This document shows, in pieces, positions 48,539-59,449 of a DNA stretch of 64,000 bases (the first letter of the stretch is position 1; each line of letters starts with the position of its first letter). The notes beneath the pieces were generated by a model. The model searched no databases and had not been told where the DNA came from. It saw only the letters and a list, made by a program, of their open reading frames with translations. Source of the DNA: Porticoccus hydrocarbonoclasticus MCTG13d (GTDB lineage: Bacteria > Pseudomonadota > Gammaproteobacteria > Pseudomonadales > Porticoccaceae); assembly GCF_000744735.1 (NCBI RefSeq), contig NZ_JQMM01000001.1, positions 2,410,655 through 2,474,654 of the forward strand, in the 5' to 3' direction. The translations under genes and the position numbers were made by a program.

Positions 48539-51045
48539 GAAAGGTCTGGGATCTGATCGGCGGCGTCCACCCTCCGGAAAACAAGCACCAGTCGGTACAG
48601 TTACCGATTGGCGTCCTCCCCTTGCCGGAAAAACTGGTCATCCCGCTCAACCAGCATATCGGCGCCCCCGCCAAACTGCTGGTGGCCACCGGAGACCGTG
48701 TTCTCAAGGGACAGGAGCTCGCCGAACCCAGCGGACTGGTCAGTGTCGGTGTTCACGCCCCCACATCGGGCACCATCAGCGATATCAGTGAGTACCCGAT
48801 CCCCCACCCCTCGGGCATGGCGGCCCGCTGCATCACGTTGATCCCCGACGGTCAGGAACAGTGGATTGACCATGCCGGCATCGATACGACGTACGCCTTT
48901 CAGGACTACAGCCCGGCCAAATTACTGGAAATGATCCGCCACGCTGGCATTGCCGGCCTCGGTGGTGCCGGTTTTCCATCGGCAGTCAAACTGTCTCCGC
49001 GCAAAACCATTACCACCCTGATTATCAACGGATCGGAGTGCGAGCCCTATATCACTGCCGACGACATGCTGATGCGCGAGCGGGCGGAAGCCATTGTGGA
49101 GGGCATCCAGATCCTCAGCTATATCCTGGGCGGACCGGAAGAAGTACTGATCGGCATTGAGGACAACAAGCCCGAGGCGCGCGCGGCACTGGAGCCCTTT
49201 GTCCGGGACACCCACATTCAGCTGGTCAGTTTCCCCACTCGCTACCCCTCCGGCGGCGAGAAACAGCTCATTCAGATTCTCACCGGCCACGAAGTTCCCA
49301 GCGGTGGACTACCCGCTGACATAGGCATTGTCTGCCAGAATGTGGGCACGGCTTTCGCGGTACAAAAGGCAATTCATTTCGGCGAGCCACTGATTTCCCG
49401 AATTACGACGGTAACCGGACGGGCCTGCTCAACCAACCGGAATTATGAGGTGTTGATCGGAACACCTATCACGCACCTGCTGGCCCATAACGGTTTTGAT
49501 GAAAACAACTGTTCCAGACTGATCATGGGTGGTCCGATGATGGGTTTCACGCTCACCGACCTGGACATACCTGTCATCAAAACCACAAATTGCATCCTCG
49601 CCGCGTCGCGGGAAGAAGCCCCGACCCCACCACCGGCCCAGCCCTGTATTCGCTGTGGCATGTGTGCGGAAGCCTGCCCCGCCAGCCTGCTTCCTCAGCA
49701 GCTATTCTGGTATGCCCAGTCCCACAACCACGAGCGGCTGGAAGCCCACAATCTGTTCGACTGCATTGAATGTGGTGCCTGCTCCTATGTCTGCCCGAGC
49801 AATATCCCTCTGGTGCAGTATTACCGTGCCTCAAAAGGTGAAATTCGCAAACAGGCACAGGATAAAATCAAATCCGATCGGGCCAGAGCGCGATTCGAGT
49901 TCCAGAAAGCCCGCAAGGAGCAGGAAGAAATGGCCAAAGCTGCCAAGCGGGAAGCCCGCAAACAGGCAGCTGAACAGGCCAAGGCGATGTCTGCCGGGCG
50001 CGGCGACGAACCCCAGGAAAGCGGGGACATTGTCAAGACCGCAATGGCACGTGCAGCCGAGTATCAGGCCTCTCCCGCAGAGCAGCAGGCCAGACTGGAG
50101 CGCGGCATTGCCCGCGCAGAAAGTCACTTGCATTCAGTTGAGAAACGGCTGGAGACCATCCGCAAGGAAGGCACGGAGCAGCAACAGGAACAGGCCCTGG
50201 CGGCCGTCGAAGATGCCCGGCGGCGACTCGAGGACGCCCGCAGCAAACGGGCCCAGCTGGACAATACCGCAGGGACATCGGATACCGATAAAGTGATGGA
50301 ACGGCTACAGGCCAGCCCCAGGGATACTCTGGAAAAGAAAATTGCCAGCTGCAAGGAACGGATTGCGGTCACCCGGCAGAAGATTGCCGAAAGCGATGAT
50401 CAGACACTGAAGGCTGCCCTGACAAGCGGTCTTGAGAAGCAACAGGCCAAACTGGCCGACGCACAGCAGGCGCTGGCGGCACTCCCGGACAATGCGCCCG
50501 GGACGCCCGTCACTCAGCAAACTACCGATGCGGCGGCTAACGCGATTGCACGGGCTCAGGCCCGCGCAGCGGCCACCCGCGATCTCCCGGCAGAGGAACA
50601 GCTCCGTCAGGCTGTGGTTGCTCTGGAGGGCCGCATTGAAAAAGCCAAAGCAAAACTGGATGAGGCACGGGCCGGCGAGTCGGAGCACGTCAATGCCCTG
50701 CAGGCTGGCCTGGAGAAATTACAGAACAAGCTACTGGACGCACAACAGCAACTGAACACCATCACTGCCCAGCCATCGACTGCCGATGACGACACAGCTG
50801 ATGCGGCCTCATCGGCCATTGCCCGTGCACAGGCACGGGTGGCAGAACTGGCCAGCATGTCAGAGGAAGACAAACTGCGCGAAACCGTGGCCTCCCTGAA
50901 AAGCCGGCTGGAGAAAGCCCGTATCAAACTGAGAGAGGCGGAAGCAGAGCGCTCCGAACATGTGGACAGCCTGCGTACCGCTTCTGAAAAGCTGCAGGTC
51001 AGACTGACCGAAGCCGAGCAACAGCTCGCTGAATATCACCCTTGA
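48535..51045 (+). CDS. rsxC: Electron transport complex subunit RsxC/RnfC with long repeat tail
   Basis: The 836-residue protein has a core of about 440 residues with the NADH/FMN-binding domain ([11 protein letters not shown] near residue 143; [13 protein letters not shown]) and two 4Fe-4S motifs ([12 protein letters not shown] near residue 370; [12 protein letters not shown] near residue 410). From about residue 440 to the end is an alanine/glutamine/charge-rich coiled-coil tail with about four imperfect units, starting near residues 518, 596, 689 and 780, spaced 80-90 residues apart. RnfC tails are known to vary in length between species. It is the peripheral NADH-oxidising subunit. Confidence 0.94.
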   Translation: MRKVWDLIGGVHPPENKHQSVQLPIGVLPLPEKLVIPLNQHIGAPAKLLVATGDRVLKGQELAEPSGLVSVGVHAPTSGTISDISEYPIPHPSGMAARCITLIPDGQEQWIDHAGIDTTYAFQDYSPAKLLEMIRHAGIAGLGGAGFPSAVKLSPRKTITTLIINGSECEPYITADDMLMRERAEAIVEGIQILSYILGGPEEVLIGIEDNKPEARAALEPFVRDTHIQLVSFPTRYPSGGEKQLIQILTGHEVPSGGLPADIGIVCQNVGTAFAVQKAIHFGEPLISRITTVTGRACSTNRNYEVLIGTPITHLLAHNGFDENNCSRLIMGGPMMGFTLTDLDIPVIKTTNCILAASREEAPTPPPAQPCIRCGMCAEACPASLLPQQLFWYAQSHNHERLEAHNLFDCIECGACSYVCPSNIPLVQYYRASKGEIRKQAQDKIKSDRARARFEFQKARKEQEEMAKAAKREARKQAAEQAKAMSAGRGDEPQESGDIVKTAMARAAEYQASPAEQQARLERGIARAESHLHSVEKRLETIRKEGTEQQQEQALAAVEDARRRLEDARSKRAQLDNTAGTSDTDKVMERLQASPRDTLEKKIASCKERIAVTRQKIAESDDQTLKAALTSGLEKQQAKLADAQQALAALPDNAPGTPVTQQTTDAAANAIARAQARAAATRDLPAEEQLRQAVVALEGRIEKAKAKLDEARAGESEHVNALQAGLEKLQNKLLDAQQQLNTITAQPSTADDDTADAASSAIARAQARVAELASMSEEDKLRETVASLKSRLEKARIKLREAEAERSEHVDSLRTASEKLQVRLTEAEQQLAEYHP

Positions 51046-51057
51046 CCGGATCCCGCT

Positions 51058-52125
51058 ATGGCGTTGCTTAAAATCACATCACCCCATGCGCACACGGCCC
51101 AGAGCACGGCCTCGGTGATGCGGCTGGTACTGCTCGCGACCACCCCCGGACTGATCGCACTGACCCTGTTTTTCGGCTGGGGCTCACTGATCAACATTCT
51201 GCTGGCTGGCTCCGTAGCCGTACTCTGCGAAGCTGCGGTGATGCGTCTTCGCAAGCGCCCGGTGATGTTTTATCTGGGCGACAACAGTGCACTGGTCACC
51301 GCCGTTCTGCTGGGACTGGCCCTACCGCCCCTGGCACCCTGGTGGGTGGTCGTTGTCGGCACCAGCTTCGCTATCCTGATCGCCAAACACCTCTACGGTG
51401 GACTGGGCTATAACCCGTTTAACCCCGCCATGGTGGGCTACGTGGTGCTGCTGATTTCCTTTCCCGTGCAGATGACCGCATGGCCGGCACCACTACCGCT
51501 GTATGCAGAGGGCGTCTCTCCACCAGGGTTTCTGGCCTCATTACAAATCGTCCTTGGACTGCCCGGCGCTGGAACGGTGGACGCCTTTACCGCTGCAACG
51601 CCACTGGACACCCTCCGGCAAAACAGCGGTCTGCTGATCGCCCAACTGTACGAGCAGGACCCTCTGTTCAGTCTCGCCCGCTGGGCTGGGGCCGGCTGGG
51701 AATGGGTCAATCTGGGCTTTTTACTGGGGGGTTGTTTTTTACTGTATCGCCGGGTGTTTACCTGGCACGGTCCGGTTGCCATGCTGGCCAGTCTCAGTCT
51801 CTGTGCGGCGCTGTTTTATGACGGCGGCAGCTCCGCCAGTCACGGATCACCCCTCATGCACCTGCTTTCTGGGGGCACCATGCTGGGCGCTTTCTTTATT
51901 CTGACCGACCCGGTCAGTTCCGCCACCAGCAACCGTGGCCGACTGATTTTCGGTGCTCTTATCGGGGTGCTGATATTCATTATTCGCAGTTGGGGCAGCT
52001 ATCCGGATGCCGTGGCTTTCGCAGTGTTATTGATGAATTTTGCCGCGCCCCTGATTGACAATTACACGCTGCCCCGGACCTATGGCCACAAAAAATCCCG
52101 CCGGGCTACGGAGAAAAAGGAATGA
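51058..52125 (+). CDS. rsxD: Electron transport complex subunit RsxD/RnfD
   Basis: The 355-residue protein has nine to ten membrane segments. GGLGYNPFNPAMVGY lies near residue 114, and a threonine for covalent FMN is in TAATPLDTLR near residue 178, within a loop (VDAFTAATPLD) like the SGAT-type FMN site of the family. It is a membrane subunit of the Rsx complex. The stop overlaps the rsxG start (ATGA). Confidence 0.95.
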   Translation: MALLKITSPHAHTAQSTASVMRLVLLATTPGLIALTLFFGWGSLINILLAGSVAVLCEAAVMRLRKRPVMFYLGDNSALVTAVLLGLALPPLAPWWVVVVGTSFAILIAKHLYGGLGYNPFNPAMVGYVVLLISFPVQMTAWPAPLPLYAEGVSPPGFLASLQIVLGLPGAGTVDAFTAATPLDTLRQNSGLLIAQLYEQDPLFSLARWAGAGWEWVNLGFLLGGCFLLYRRVFTWHGPVAMLASLSLCAALFYDGGSSASHGSPLMHLLSGGTMLGAFFILTDPVSSATSNRGRLIFGALIGVLIFIIRSWGSYPDAVAFAVLLMNFAAPLIDNYTLPRTYGHKKSRRATEKKE

Positions 52126-52808
52126 GCATGGCTTCACTGGCCAGGTCCATCAGTTTCAACAGCCTGCTGCTGGGCGTGTTTGCCCTGATTACTGCAACGC
52201 TGCTATCGGTCACCTACCTCAGGACGGAGGAACCCATCGCCGAGGCCAAACGGGAGGTGGCCAAGCGCGCCCTACTGGAAATCGTCCCGCTGGACAGACA
52301 CACCAATAATTTGCTGGTGGATACCGTGGCCATCCCCGCTGAATTCTGGCCAATGCTCGGGGTCGAAGAGGGCGTAGCCAACATCGCCCGTCAGGGTGAT
52401 GAACCGGTCGCCGTCATACTGCCCTCTGTAGCCGGGGATGGTTACAACGGTGACATTCAGATGATTATCGGTATCAATATGGATGGTACAGTGGCTGGGG
52501 TTCGAGTGATTTCACACAGGGAAACACCCGGCCTGGGAGATAAGGTCGATCTGAACAAAAGTAACTGGATTCTGGGCTTCAACGGAAAATCACTTCGCAA
52601 CCCGACCCCAGACAAATGGAAAGTGAAAAAAGATGGCGGAAATTTTGACCAGTTCACCGGTGCCACAATCACTCCCCGGGCCGTGGTTAATCAGGTGCGC
52701 AAGTCTCTGCAATATTTCAAGGAAAACCGGGAGCAACTACTGAAAGCCGCTCAACGGCCTGTTTCGAACCCACCACCAGCGAAAGAGGATGCCAAAAATG
52801 GCGGATGA
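52122..52808 (+). CDS. rsxG: Electron transport complex subunit RsxG/RnfG
   Basis: The 228-residue protein has one membrane helix near residues 15-32 ([19 protein letters not shown]) and a periplasmic FMN-binding domain. [12 protein letters not shown] near residue 183 is the covalent FMN site (threonine) and [15 protein letters not shown] lies near residue 142. A second ATG at 52128, with AAGG about seven bases upstream, is an equally good start. It is part of the rsx operon. Confidence 0.95.
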   Translation: MSMASLARSISFNSLLLGVFALITATLLSVTYLRTEEPIAEAKREVAKRALLEIVPLDRHTNNLLVDTVAIPAEFWPMLGVEEGVANIARQGDEPVAVILPSVAGDGYNGDIQMIIGINMDGTVAGVRVISHRETPGLGDKVDLNKSNWILGFNGKSLRNPTPDKWKVKKDGGNFDQFTGATITPRAVVNQVRKSLQYFKENREQLLKAAQRPVSNPPPAKEDAKNGG

Positions 52809-53514
52809 AACCAGCTATCGCGACATTACCCGCAATGGCCTGTGGACAAACAATGCTGCACTGGTTCAGTTACTTGGCCTTTGCCCCTTGCTGGCCGTAA
52901 CAGGCTCAGTGGTGAATGCCCTGGGTTTGGGTCTTGCCACCATGCTGGTACTGGTAGGGTCGAATATTGTCGTGTCAATGATTCGCCACCGGGTTTCCGA
53001 AGCGGTCAAGATTCCGGCTTTTGTCATGATTATTGCCACATTTACCACCTGCACGGAATTGCTGATGCAGGCATTCACCTATGAACTGTATGTCATCCTG
53101 GGTATTTTTATCCCGTTGATTGTCACCAATTGTGCCATCCTGGGACGCGCCGAGGCATTTGCCAGCAAGAATCCTGTGGGGGCTTCCGCACTGGATGGAC
53201 TGATGATGGGTGCCGGTTTCGGACTGGTGCTTCTTGCAATCGGGGCTATCAGGGAAATCCTAGGCAGTGGCACGCTGTTTGCCAACATGCACCTGCTGTT
53301 CGGCCCCATAGCGGAAAATTGGGCTCTGCAATTATTTGGCAATGGTTACGGGTTTCTAGTGATCATTTTGCCTCCCGGCGCTTTTCTGGTGGCCGGTATG
53401 CTGATCGCCCTGAAAAATGTCATCGACGGTCGTATTGAGCGACGCAGGATGATGCGCCAGTTACCGGTCACCAAAGGCGCCAAACGGGTGAGAACTACCG
53501 GTGCAATCAGCTGA
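52798..53514 (+). CDS. rsxE: Electron transport complex subunit RsxE/RnfE
   Basis: From ATG 52798, with GAGG nine bases upstream, the protein has 238 residues with six membrane segments. It has [21 protein letters not shown] near residue 17 and [19 protein letters not shown] near residue 104, the counterpart of the RnfA cysteine pair. It is the last subunit of the six-gene operon. The nth gene that often follows in Pseudomonas is absent here. Confidence 0.95.
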   Translation: MADETSYRDITRNGLWTNNAALVQLLGLCPLLAVTGSVVNALGLGLATMLVLVGSNIVVSMIRHRVSEAVKIPAFVMIIATFTTCTELLMQAFTYELYVILGIFIPLIVTNCAILGRAEAFASKNPVGASALDGLMMGAGFGLVLLAIGAIREILGSGTLFANMHLLFGPIAENWALQLFGNGYGFLVIILPPGAFLVAGMLIALKNVIDGRIERRRMMRQLPVTKGAKRVRTTGAIS

Positions 53515-53627
53515 GGTTGTTTGCCAAAACCGGATGACAGGGAACAACGCCACACTACCACGTTGACTCGGGCCCGCGCGTCTCATAGCATCAAGCCGTA
53601 TGCAGTTCAGGATATCTGGGGAGACGA

Positions 53628-55352
53628 ATGAAAAAGACCGGCGCCTGGCTCACTCGATACGCACTTGAACAGATCGGGGTCACGCATACCTTCGGGATAC
53701 CCGGTTTTCACAATACGGCTATTTATACTGAACTCCAACAGTCCGACACCATCACCCCCTCCCTGGTGACCCACGAGGCTTCAGCTGCTTTTATGGCCGA
53801 TGCCATCAGTCGTACAACCAGGTCGATTGGCACACTGCTGATTATCCCCGGTGCCGGCGTCACCCATGCAGCAAGTGGGATTGGAGAAGCGTTTCTCGGC
53901 GGCATTCCAATGCTGGTCATTGCAGGTGGTATTGATTACCAGACCAATCACCGTTTTCAGCGACAGGATATCGACCACCGTGCCCTGTTGACCCCGATCA
54001 CCAAAGCAACCTATCTGGTAGAACACCTCTCGGACATTGTGCCCACCATTTTTGAGGCCTACCGCACCGCAATAGAAGGGGAACCCGGCCCGGTATTTGT
54101 GGAAATTCCGGTTAATCTGCAAACCCACAGCATCGAAAACGGGTCCCTGCCCGTTTTCGATGGGCATCGCATCACCCCCCCACTGGATATGGCCGCCATC
54201 GAGCTGGCCGCCGAGATGCTGGCAAAGGCCGAACATCCGGGAATCTTGATTGGCTGGGGTGCTCGCGAAGCAAGTGAGTCAATACAGGCATTGGCGTCCC
54301 ACCTGAATGCCCCGGTGGCGACTACCCTGCAGGGGCTGAGCGTGTTTCCCGCCAATCATCCCCTGCATACCGGCATGGGCTTTGGCCCTGCTGCAGTACC
54401 AGCGGCACAACACGCCTTTGCCAACTGTGACTGTCTGTTGGCAATCGCTACCCGTTTTTCGGAAATACCCACTGGCAACTACGGTCTAAACATGCCGAAA
54501 ACCTTGATCCATGTGGATATCAACCCGGCGGTGTTCAATGCCAATTACCCGGCGGAGCTGACCCTGCTCGGCGATGCGGCCGACGTTGCTGCAGCACTGA
54601 CGGAGGTGATCAAAAAACATGTGCCAACTTCAGCACCTGACAACCCTTTGCTCACGAAGATCGCTACCGACAAACGGAATTATCTGGCCGACTGGCAGAA
54701 ACAATCCGGAAAACGGGTCAATCCGGCCCGTTTTTTTACCGCGCTTAGACAGCACATGCCTGATGATGCACTGGTGGCCTGCGACGATGGCAACCACATG
54801 TTTCTGGCTGCGGAACTGTTGCCAATTCATCAACCCGGTGGGTTTATTTGTCCCGGCGATTTCAATGCCATGGGGTATGGTGTGCCCGCAGCCAACGCAC
54901 TGAAAATGGCCCATCCAAAGTGCACAGTCATCGGCCTGGTGGGTGACGCCGCGATGATGATGACGGGAATGGAAGCGCTCACTGCCAGCAAGTACCAGCT
55001 CGGGGTCATTTACTGCCTGTTCAACGATGGGGAGGTATCTGGCGAGATCCGGCAACTCCCCGGCCAGGTAACACAGATGATCAAGCTCGGCGAAGCGGAC
55101 TGGGTGTCTTTTGCGCATGCCATCGGTTGTGAATACGTGACCATTGAAGACAACGACGACATTGAATCGGCCCTCGATACGGCATTTTCTCTGGCGACAG
55201 AAAACAGGCCGGTGATGATTGACATCCTCATTGATTACAGCCGACAGAGTGCCTTCAGTGAAGGCATCCGGGCAACCCGCCCAAAACACTTTGCCTATCC
55301 ATCGAAGGCCAGAATGTTTGCCCGCGCCCTGAAAGAAAAAATTATTGGCTGA
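53628..55352 (+). CDS. Thiamine-diphosphate-dependent enzyme (acetolactate synthase-like)
   Basis: The 574-residue protein has the three-domain POX/AHAS fold. The cofactor glutamate is in LVTHEASAAFMADA near residue 48. The central domain carries ILIGWGAREASESIQALA near residue 210. The TPP motif GDAAMMM...FND begins near residue 440. The N-terminal FGIPGFHNTAIY resembles decarboxylases of keto acids of the 5-guanidino-2-oxopentanoate decarboxylase group. The reaction cannot be fixed from sequence. No regulatory small subunit of acetolactate synthase is adjacent. A DASS transporter follows within 100 bases, perhaps bringing in the substrate. Confidence 0.85.
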   Translation: MKKTGAWLTRYALEQIGVTHTFGIPGFHNTAIYTELQQSDTITPSLVTHEASAAFMADAISRTTRSIGTLLIIPGAGVTHAASGIGEAFLGGIPMLVIAGGIDYQTNHRFQRQDIDHRALLTPITKATYLVEHLSDIVPTIFEAYRTAIEGEPGPVFVEIPVNLQTHSIENGSLPVFDGHRITPPLDMAAIELAAEMLAKAEHPGILIGWGAREASESIQALASHLNAPVATTLQGLSVFPANHPLHTGMGFGPAAVPAAQHAFANCDCLLAIATRFSEIPTGNYGLNMPKTLIHVDINPAVFNANYPAELTLLGDAADVAAALTEVIKKHVPTSAPDNPLLTKIATDKRNYLADWQKQSGKRVNPARFFTALRQHMPDDALVACDDGNHMFLAAELLPIHQPGGFICPGDFNAMGYGVPAANALKMAHPKCTVIGLVGDAAMMMTGMEALTASKYQLGVIYCLFNDGEVSGEIRQLPGQVTQMIKLGEADWVSFAHAIGCEYVTIEDNDDIESALDTAFSLATENRPVMIDILIDYSRQSAFSEGIRATRPKHFAYPSKARMFARALKEKIIG

Positions 55353-55448
55353 GAGGCAAGAGAGACTCAAACCTGCCAGGACAAGGCGCTTAAACTGTGC
55401 ATCAAAGCCTGCTAGGCTCGGTTTTCCAATAAAAATAAGCACCCGACT

Positions 55449-56909
55449 ATGAACCCGACTCTGTGGCTCGGCCAGTTTCGCCTGTTAGCTCTCCTTGCCG
55501 GCCCCCTGCTGGGCATACTGGTGTTTACGGTAGTTCCCGATCAGGTTCTCTCTCTGGATAACAAACTGATTGTGCTCGGCCCAGCAGGCAGGGCCACTGC
55601 CGGTCTGGCCGCCTGGATGGCCCTCTGGTGGCTGACAGAAGCCATTTCTATCTATGCGACGGCACTTTTGCCACTCGCCCTGCTGCCTTTGGTCGGGGCC
55701 AGTGATATCAATGCCACTGCAAAAGCCTATGCCCACCCGATGATCTTCCTGTTTCTGGGAGGATTTATCCTGGCATTGGCACTGGAGCGATGGCATTTAC
55801 ACCGCCGCTTCGCCTTTACGATATTACGGCTGGTGGGTACCAAGCCGGCAACCCTGGTGGGCGGTTTCATGTTTATCTCGGCCACCATGAGCATGTGGAT
55901 TACCAACACAGCCACCGTACTGGTGATGTTGCCGATACTGCTCAGCATTATCCAACTGCTCGACAAAGGTGCGCCCAACCGTGAAAACTTCAGCCTTTGC
56001 CTGCTTTTGGGAGTGGCCTATGCTGCTTCGATCGGCGGCGTAGGCACTATTATCGGCACAGTGCCAAATATGTTCACCGTCTCGTTTATCCAGAGAGAGC
56101 TCGGTATTGAAATCAGTTTTACCCGCTGGCTCAGCATCGGCCTGCCTCTGGTAGTAATCTTTGTGCCACTCACCTGGTGGCTATTGACCCACTGTATATA
56201 CCCACCGGGCAAAACGCCCATCAATAACAAATTTCTCCACGAACCTACCGAGCCATGGACCCTTGGCGCAAGATTAACCCTTGTTATTTTTCTGTTGACG
56301 GCTTTGGGTTGGGTTGCCCGGCCACTGCTGACAAAACTGCCCTGGCTAGGTGGACTCAGTGATACCGGCGTGGCCATCATCGCCACCCTGTTACTATTCA
56401 CTATTCCGGCAAACCTGAAAAAACGTGAATTTTTGATGGACTGGAATACTGCAATGCGGGTGCCCTGGGGCGTGTTACTGCTATTCGGAGGCGGCCTGGC
56501 GCTGGCAGGCGCCATCAGCAGCACCGGGGTTGGAGAACTACTGGCACTGCAACTGGCGGAAGTTCAGGGCTTTCCACCACTGGTTATGACACTGCTGGTA
56601 GTAACGCTGGTTATCTTTCTGACCGAACTCACCAGCAACACAGCCACTACCACCACGCTGGTGCCCATCTTTGCAGCCATGTCTATTGGACTGGGCATCG
56701 ACCCACTGGCTATCATCATTCCGGCTACCATTGCCGCCAGTTTTGCCTTTATGCTGCCCGTGGCCACACCACCGAATGCCATTGTGTTCAGCGCCAATAT
56801 TATCCGTATTCCCCAAATGGCCAGAGCCGGATTCTGGATCAATCTATGTGGTGCCATCGTCATTACGCTGACCCTGCACCTGACATTGAAAAGCGGCCTG
56901 ATTGGCTAG
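55449..56909 (+). CDS. DASS-family (SLC13) divalent anion/sodium symporter
   Basis: The 486-residue protein has about eleven membrane segments. The two SNT-type substrate/sodium motifs are WITNTATVLVMLP near residue 155 and ELTSNTATTTTLVPIF near residue 396, each at the tip of a hairpin loop as in the CitT/VcINDY fold. The family imports dicarboxylates, citrate or sulfate-like anions with sodium. It follows the TPP enzyme by 96 bases on the same strand, so a shared substrate is possible. Confidence 0.88.
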   Translation: MNPTLWLGQFRLLALLAGPLLGILVFTVVPDQVLSLDNKLIVLGPAGRATAGLAAWMALWWLTEAISIYATALLPLALLPLVGASDINATAKAYAHPMIFLFLGGFILALALERWHLHRRFAFTILRLVGTKPATLVGGFMFISATMSMWITNTATVLVMLPILLSIIQLLDKGAPNRENFSLCLLLGVAYAASIGGVGTIIGTVPNMFTVSFIQRELGIEISFTRWLSIGLPLVVIFVPLTWWLLTHCIYPPGKTPINNKFLHEPTEPWTLGARLTLVIFLLTALGWVARPLLTKLPWLGGLSDTGVAIIATLLLFTIPANLKKREFLMDWNTAMRVPWGVLLLFGGGLALAGAISSTGVGELLALQLAEVQGFPPLVMTLLVVTLVIFLTELTSNTATTTTLVPIFAAMSIGLGIDPLAIIIPATIAASFAFMLPVATPPNAIVFSANIIRIPQMARAGFWINLCGAIVITLTLHLTLKSGLIG

Positions 56910-56928
56910 CCCGAAACAAGGAGTTCCA

Positions 56929-57378
56929 ATGCATATCTGGGTCGATGCCGATGCCTGCCCAAACCCTATCAAGGAAATCCTTTTTCGGGCGGCGCAGCGC
57001 TGCCAGGTTCCATTGACACTGGTTGCCAATCACCTGGTGAAGGTACCCCATTCACCACTGATTAAAGCCCGGCAGGTAGAGAGTGGATTTGATGTGGCGG
57101 ATAACTATATAGCTCAACAGGTTTTGCCCGGCGATATTGTGGTCACCGGAGATATTCCGCTGGCGGCGGAAACCGTTGATAAGGGTGCACAGGTCATTGG
57201 TCCCAGGGGGGAACACTTTACCCCGGCAAATATTCGCCAGCGGCTGGCCATGCGCAACCTGATGGAAGAATTGCGCAATACCGGCGAGGTCAAAGGTGGC
57301 CCCGGCAACCTCGGTCATACCGAGCGTCAGCAGTTTGCCAATGTGCTGGACAGACTGCTGGAGGCGAGACCAAAATAG
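56929..57378 (+). CDS. UPF0178 protein (YaiI family)
   Basis: From ATG 56929, with AAGGAG upstream, the protein has 149 residues. It begins MHIWVDADACPNPIKEILFRAA, with a PIN-like acidic start, and has DIVVTGDIPLAAETVDKGA near residue 75 and RQQFANVLDRLL near the end, as in YaiI. A longer frame begins inside the previous gene. The function is not known; PIN-like nuclease activity is a guess from the fold. Confidence 0.88.
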   Translation: MHIWVDADACPNPIKEILFRAAQRCQVPLTLVANHLVKVPHSPLIKARQVESGFDVADNYIAQQVLPGDIVVTGDIPLAAETVDKGAQVIGPRGEHFTPANIRQRLAMRNLMEELRNTGEVKGGPGNLGHTERQQFANVLDRLLEARPK

Positions 57379-57410
57379 TTCACATCAACCTACCGGGAAC
57401 GGGAAAATTC

Positions 57411-57439
57411 TTTATCCCTCATAGCGATACGCGTATACT
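57411..57439 (+). promoter_or_regulatory. Candidate promoter of the DEAD-box helicase
   Basis: TATACT at 57434-57439 with TTTATC 17 bases upstream and a G/C-rich start region (TGCGCCCC). It lies about 45 bases before the ATG at 57484, in the only gap between yaiI and the helicase. Confidence 0.45.
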
Positions 57440-57483
57440 TGCGCCCCTATTTTCATCCGGCCTACGGCCATACAGGCGTATTT

Positions 57484-59298
57484 ATGTCTTCCCCCGATTT
57501 TGCATCACTGGGCATCTCCAAACCAGTGCTCCAGGCTGTTCAGGAACTCGGTTATGAACAACCTTCTCCCATTCAGGCCCAGAGCATTCCGATACTGCTG
57601 GAAGGCGCCAACCTGCTCGGTATCGCACAGACCGGCACCGGAAAAACCGCAGCCTTTGCATTACCATTACTGAGCCGTCTGGATAGCAGCCAGTCAGCAC
57701 CACAGATTTTGGTATTGGCCCCCACCCGCGAACTGGCCATTCAGGTTGCCGAAGCTTTCCAGACGTACGCGCGTCACCTGAAGAGCTTTCACGTGTTGCC
57801 GATTTACGGTGGCCAGGATATGCGCGGCCAATTGCGCGGATTACAGCGCGGAGTACAGGTGATTGTCGGCACCCCGGGGCGTATTCTGGATCACTTGCGA
57901 CGTCGCAGTCTGGATCTGAGCAAACTCCGCGCACTGGTGCTGGACGAAGCAGACGAAATGTTGCGTATGGGTTTTATTGACGACGTGGAAACCATTCTGG
58001 CGGAAACCCCTTCCACCTGTCAGCGCGCACTGTTTTCGGCCACCATGCCCCCGGCTATACGCCGTGTGGTGAAGAAATACCTCGGCGATGCCAGGGAAGT
58101 CAGTATCGCCGCCAAAACCCGTACCGTGGAACGAATCAGCCAACGCTACCTGATGGTACAGGGCCGCCATAAACTGGATGCTCTGACCCGGATTCTGGAA
58201 GTGGAAGAATTTGATGGCATGCTGATTTTTGTGCGCACCAAGTCCACTACCGTCGAACTCGCTGAAAAACTGGAGGCGAGGGGGTTCTCTGCTGCGGCAT
58301 TGAACGGTGATTTGAGTCAGGCCCTGCGCGAGCGCACCGTCAATCGACTGAAGAAAGGTGATGTGGATATCGTCGTTGCCACCGATGTGGCAGCGCGGGG
58401 GCTGGACGTCGATCGCATCAGCCACGTGGTCAACTACGATATCCCCTACGATAATGAATCCTACGTCCACCGGATTGGTCGCACCGGTCGCGCCGGTCGG
58501 GAGGGCTGCGCGATCCTGTTTGTCGCCCCCAAAGAACGGCATCTGCTGCGCGCCATTGAGAAGTCAACAGGTCAGCAGGTGACGTCAATGGAGCTGCCCA
58601 CTGGCGAACAGGTGAGCACCCAGCGGGTTCAGCAGTTCCAGGAGCAGATTCTGCGCAATCTCGATACCCAGGATCTCGACCGTTTTCGTGAGTTGCTGGA
58701 AGGAATGGCGCACGACCGCGAACTTTCCATGTCTGATATCGCTGCGGCTATGGCATGGCAACTGCAGCAGGAGCGTCCGCTCTTTCCAAAACTGGCGTCA
58801 ATTGAAGTGGCCAGCCACGAAAAATCCATTGGTCGCGACAAAAGACCTGATGCTTCACCCCGTGACCGCAGCCAGAAACGCAAGGAAAGACCCACCGACA
58901 AGCGCAAGCAACGCGACGAGTTCGGCGAGTTTGAGATGACCACATACCGGATGGAAGTCGGCAAGAATCACGGTGTTACGCCCGGCGATATCGTCGGCGC
59001 CATTGCCAACGAAGCCGACATTGAAAGCCGCTATATCGGACAGATCAAACTGTATGATGATCACAGTACAGTTGACCTGCCCGAAGGCATGCCACCTGAA
59101 TTGCTCAATCACCTGAAAAACAAGGTCAGGGTTTGCCAACAGCCGATGAAACTCAGCCCCCTTGGAGGAGAAAGTGGTCACAGACCACCGCCATCGAAAG
59201 GAAAGCTGTCACTGAAAACCAAACCTGGTGGCAAACCACGGGCCAGAAAACCGGAAACCGCCCAAAAACGAAGCGGTTCACGACCGGCGAAAAAGTAA
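57484..59298 (+). CDS. deaD: DEAD-box ATP-dependent RNA helicase DeaD/CsdA
   Basis: From ATG 57484 the protein has 604 residues; an earlier TTG frame is not conserved. All helicase motifs are present: AQTGTGKT near residue 48, PTRELA, GGQDMRGQLRGL, LDEADEML near residue 155, SATMP, DVAARGLDVDRI and HRIGRTGRAGR near residue 330. A linker precedes a DbpA-type RNA-binding domain (YRMEVGKNHGVTPGDIVGAIANEADI near residue 490) and a basic tail. It unwinds structured RNA in ribosome assembly and cold adaptation. Confidence 0.94.
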   Translation: MSSPDFASLGISKPVLQAVQELGYEQPSPIQAQSIPILLEGANLLGIAQTGTGKTAAFALPLLSRLDSSQSAPQILVLAPTRELAIQVAEAFQTYARHLKSFHVLPIYGGQDMRGQLRGLQRGVQVIVGTPGRILDHLRRRSLDLSKLRALVLDEADEMLRMGFIDDVETILAETPSTCQRALFSATMPPAIRRVVKKYLGDAREVSIAAKTRTVERISQRYLMVQGRHKLDALTRILEVEEFDGMLIFVRTKSTTVELAEKLEARGFSAAALNGDLSQALRERTVNRLKKGDVDIVVATDVAARGLDVDRISHVVNYDIPYDNESYVHRIGRTGRAGREGCAILFVAPKERHLLRAIEKSTGQQVTSMELPTGEQVSTQRVQQFQEQILRNLDTQDLDRFRELLEGMAHDRELSMSDIAAAMAWQLQQERPLFPKLASIEVASHEKSIGRDKRPDASPRDRSQKRKERPTDKRKQRDEFGEFEMTTYRMEVGKNHGVTPGDIVGAIANEADIESRYIGQIKLYDDHSTVDLPEGMPPELLNHLKNKVRVCQQPMKLSPLGGESGHRPPPSKGKLSLKTKPGGKPRARKPETAQKRSGSRPAKK

Positions 59299-59320
59299 TT
59301 TTTTAGAGGACAATCGGGCT

Positions 59321-59352
59321 AAAAAAACCGGGCTGAAAAGCCCGGTTTTTTT
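59321..59352 (+). terminator. Terminator of deaD
   Basis: AACCGGGCT (59326-59334) and AGCCCGGTT (59339-59347) pair fully with a GAAA tetraloop, preceded by seven A and followed by T bases. It lies 25 bases beyond the deaD stop. Confidence 0.9.
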
Positions 59353-59449
59353 AGCGCTGGAAATGTCACCCGATTTACACACCGGGATCAGTCAACCGAC
59401 AATGCCGATTTCACAACGGCAATACGTCGCAACAATATGCAACGCTGAT

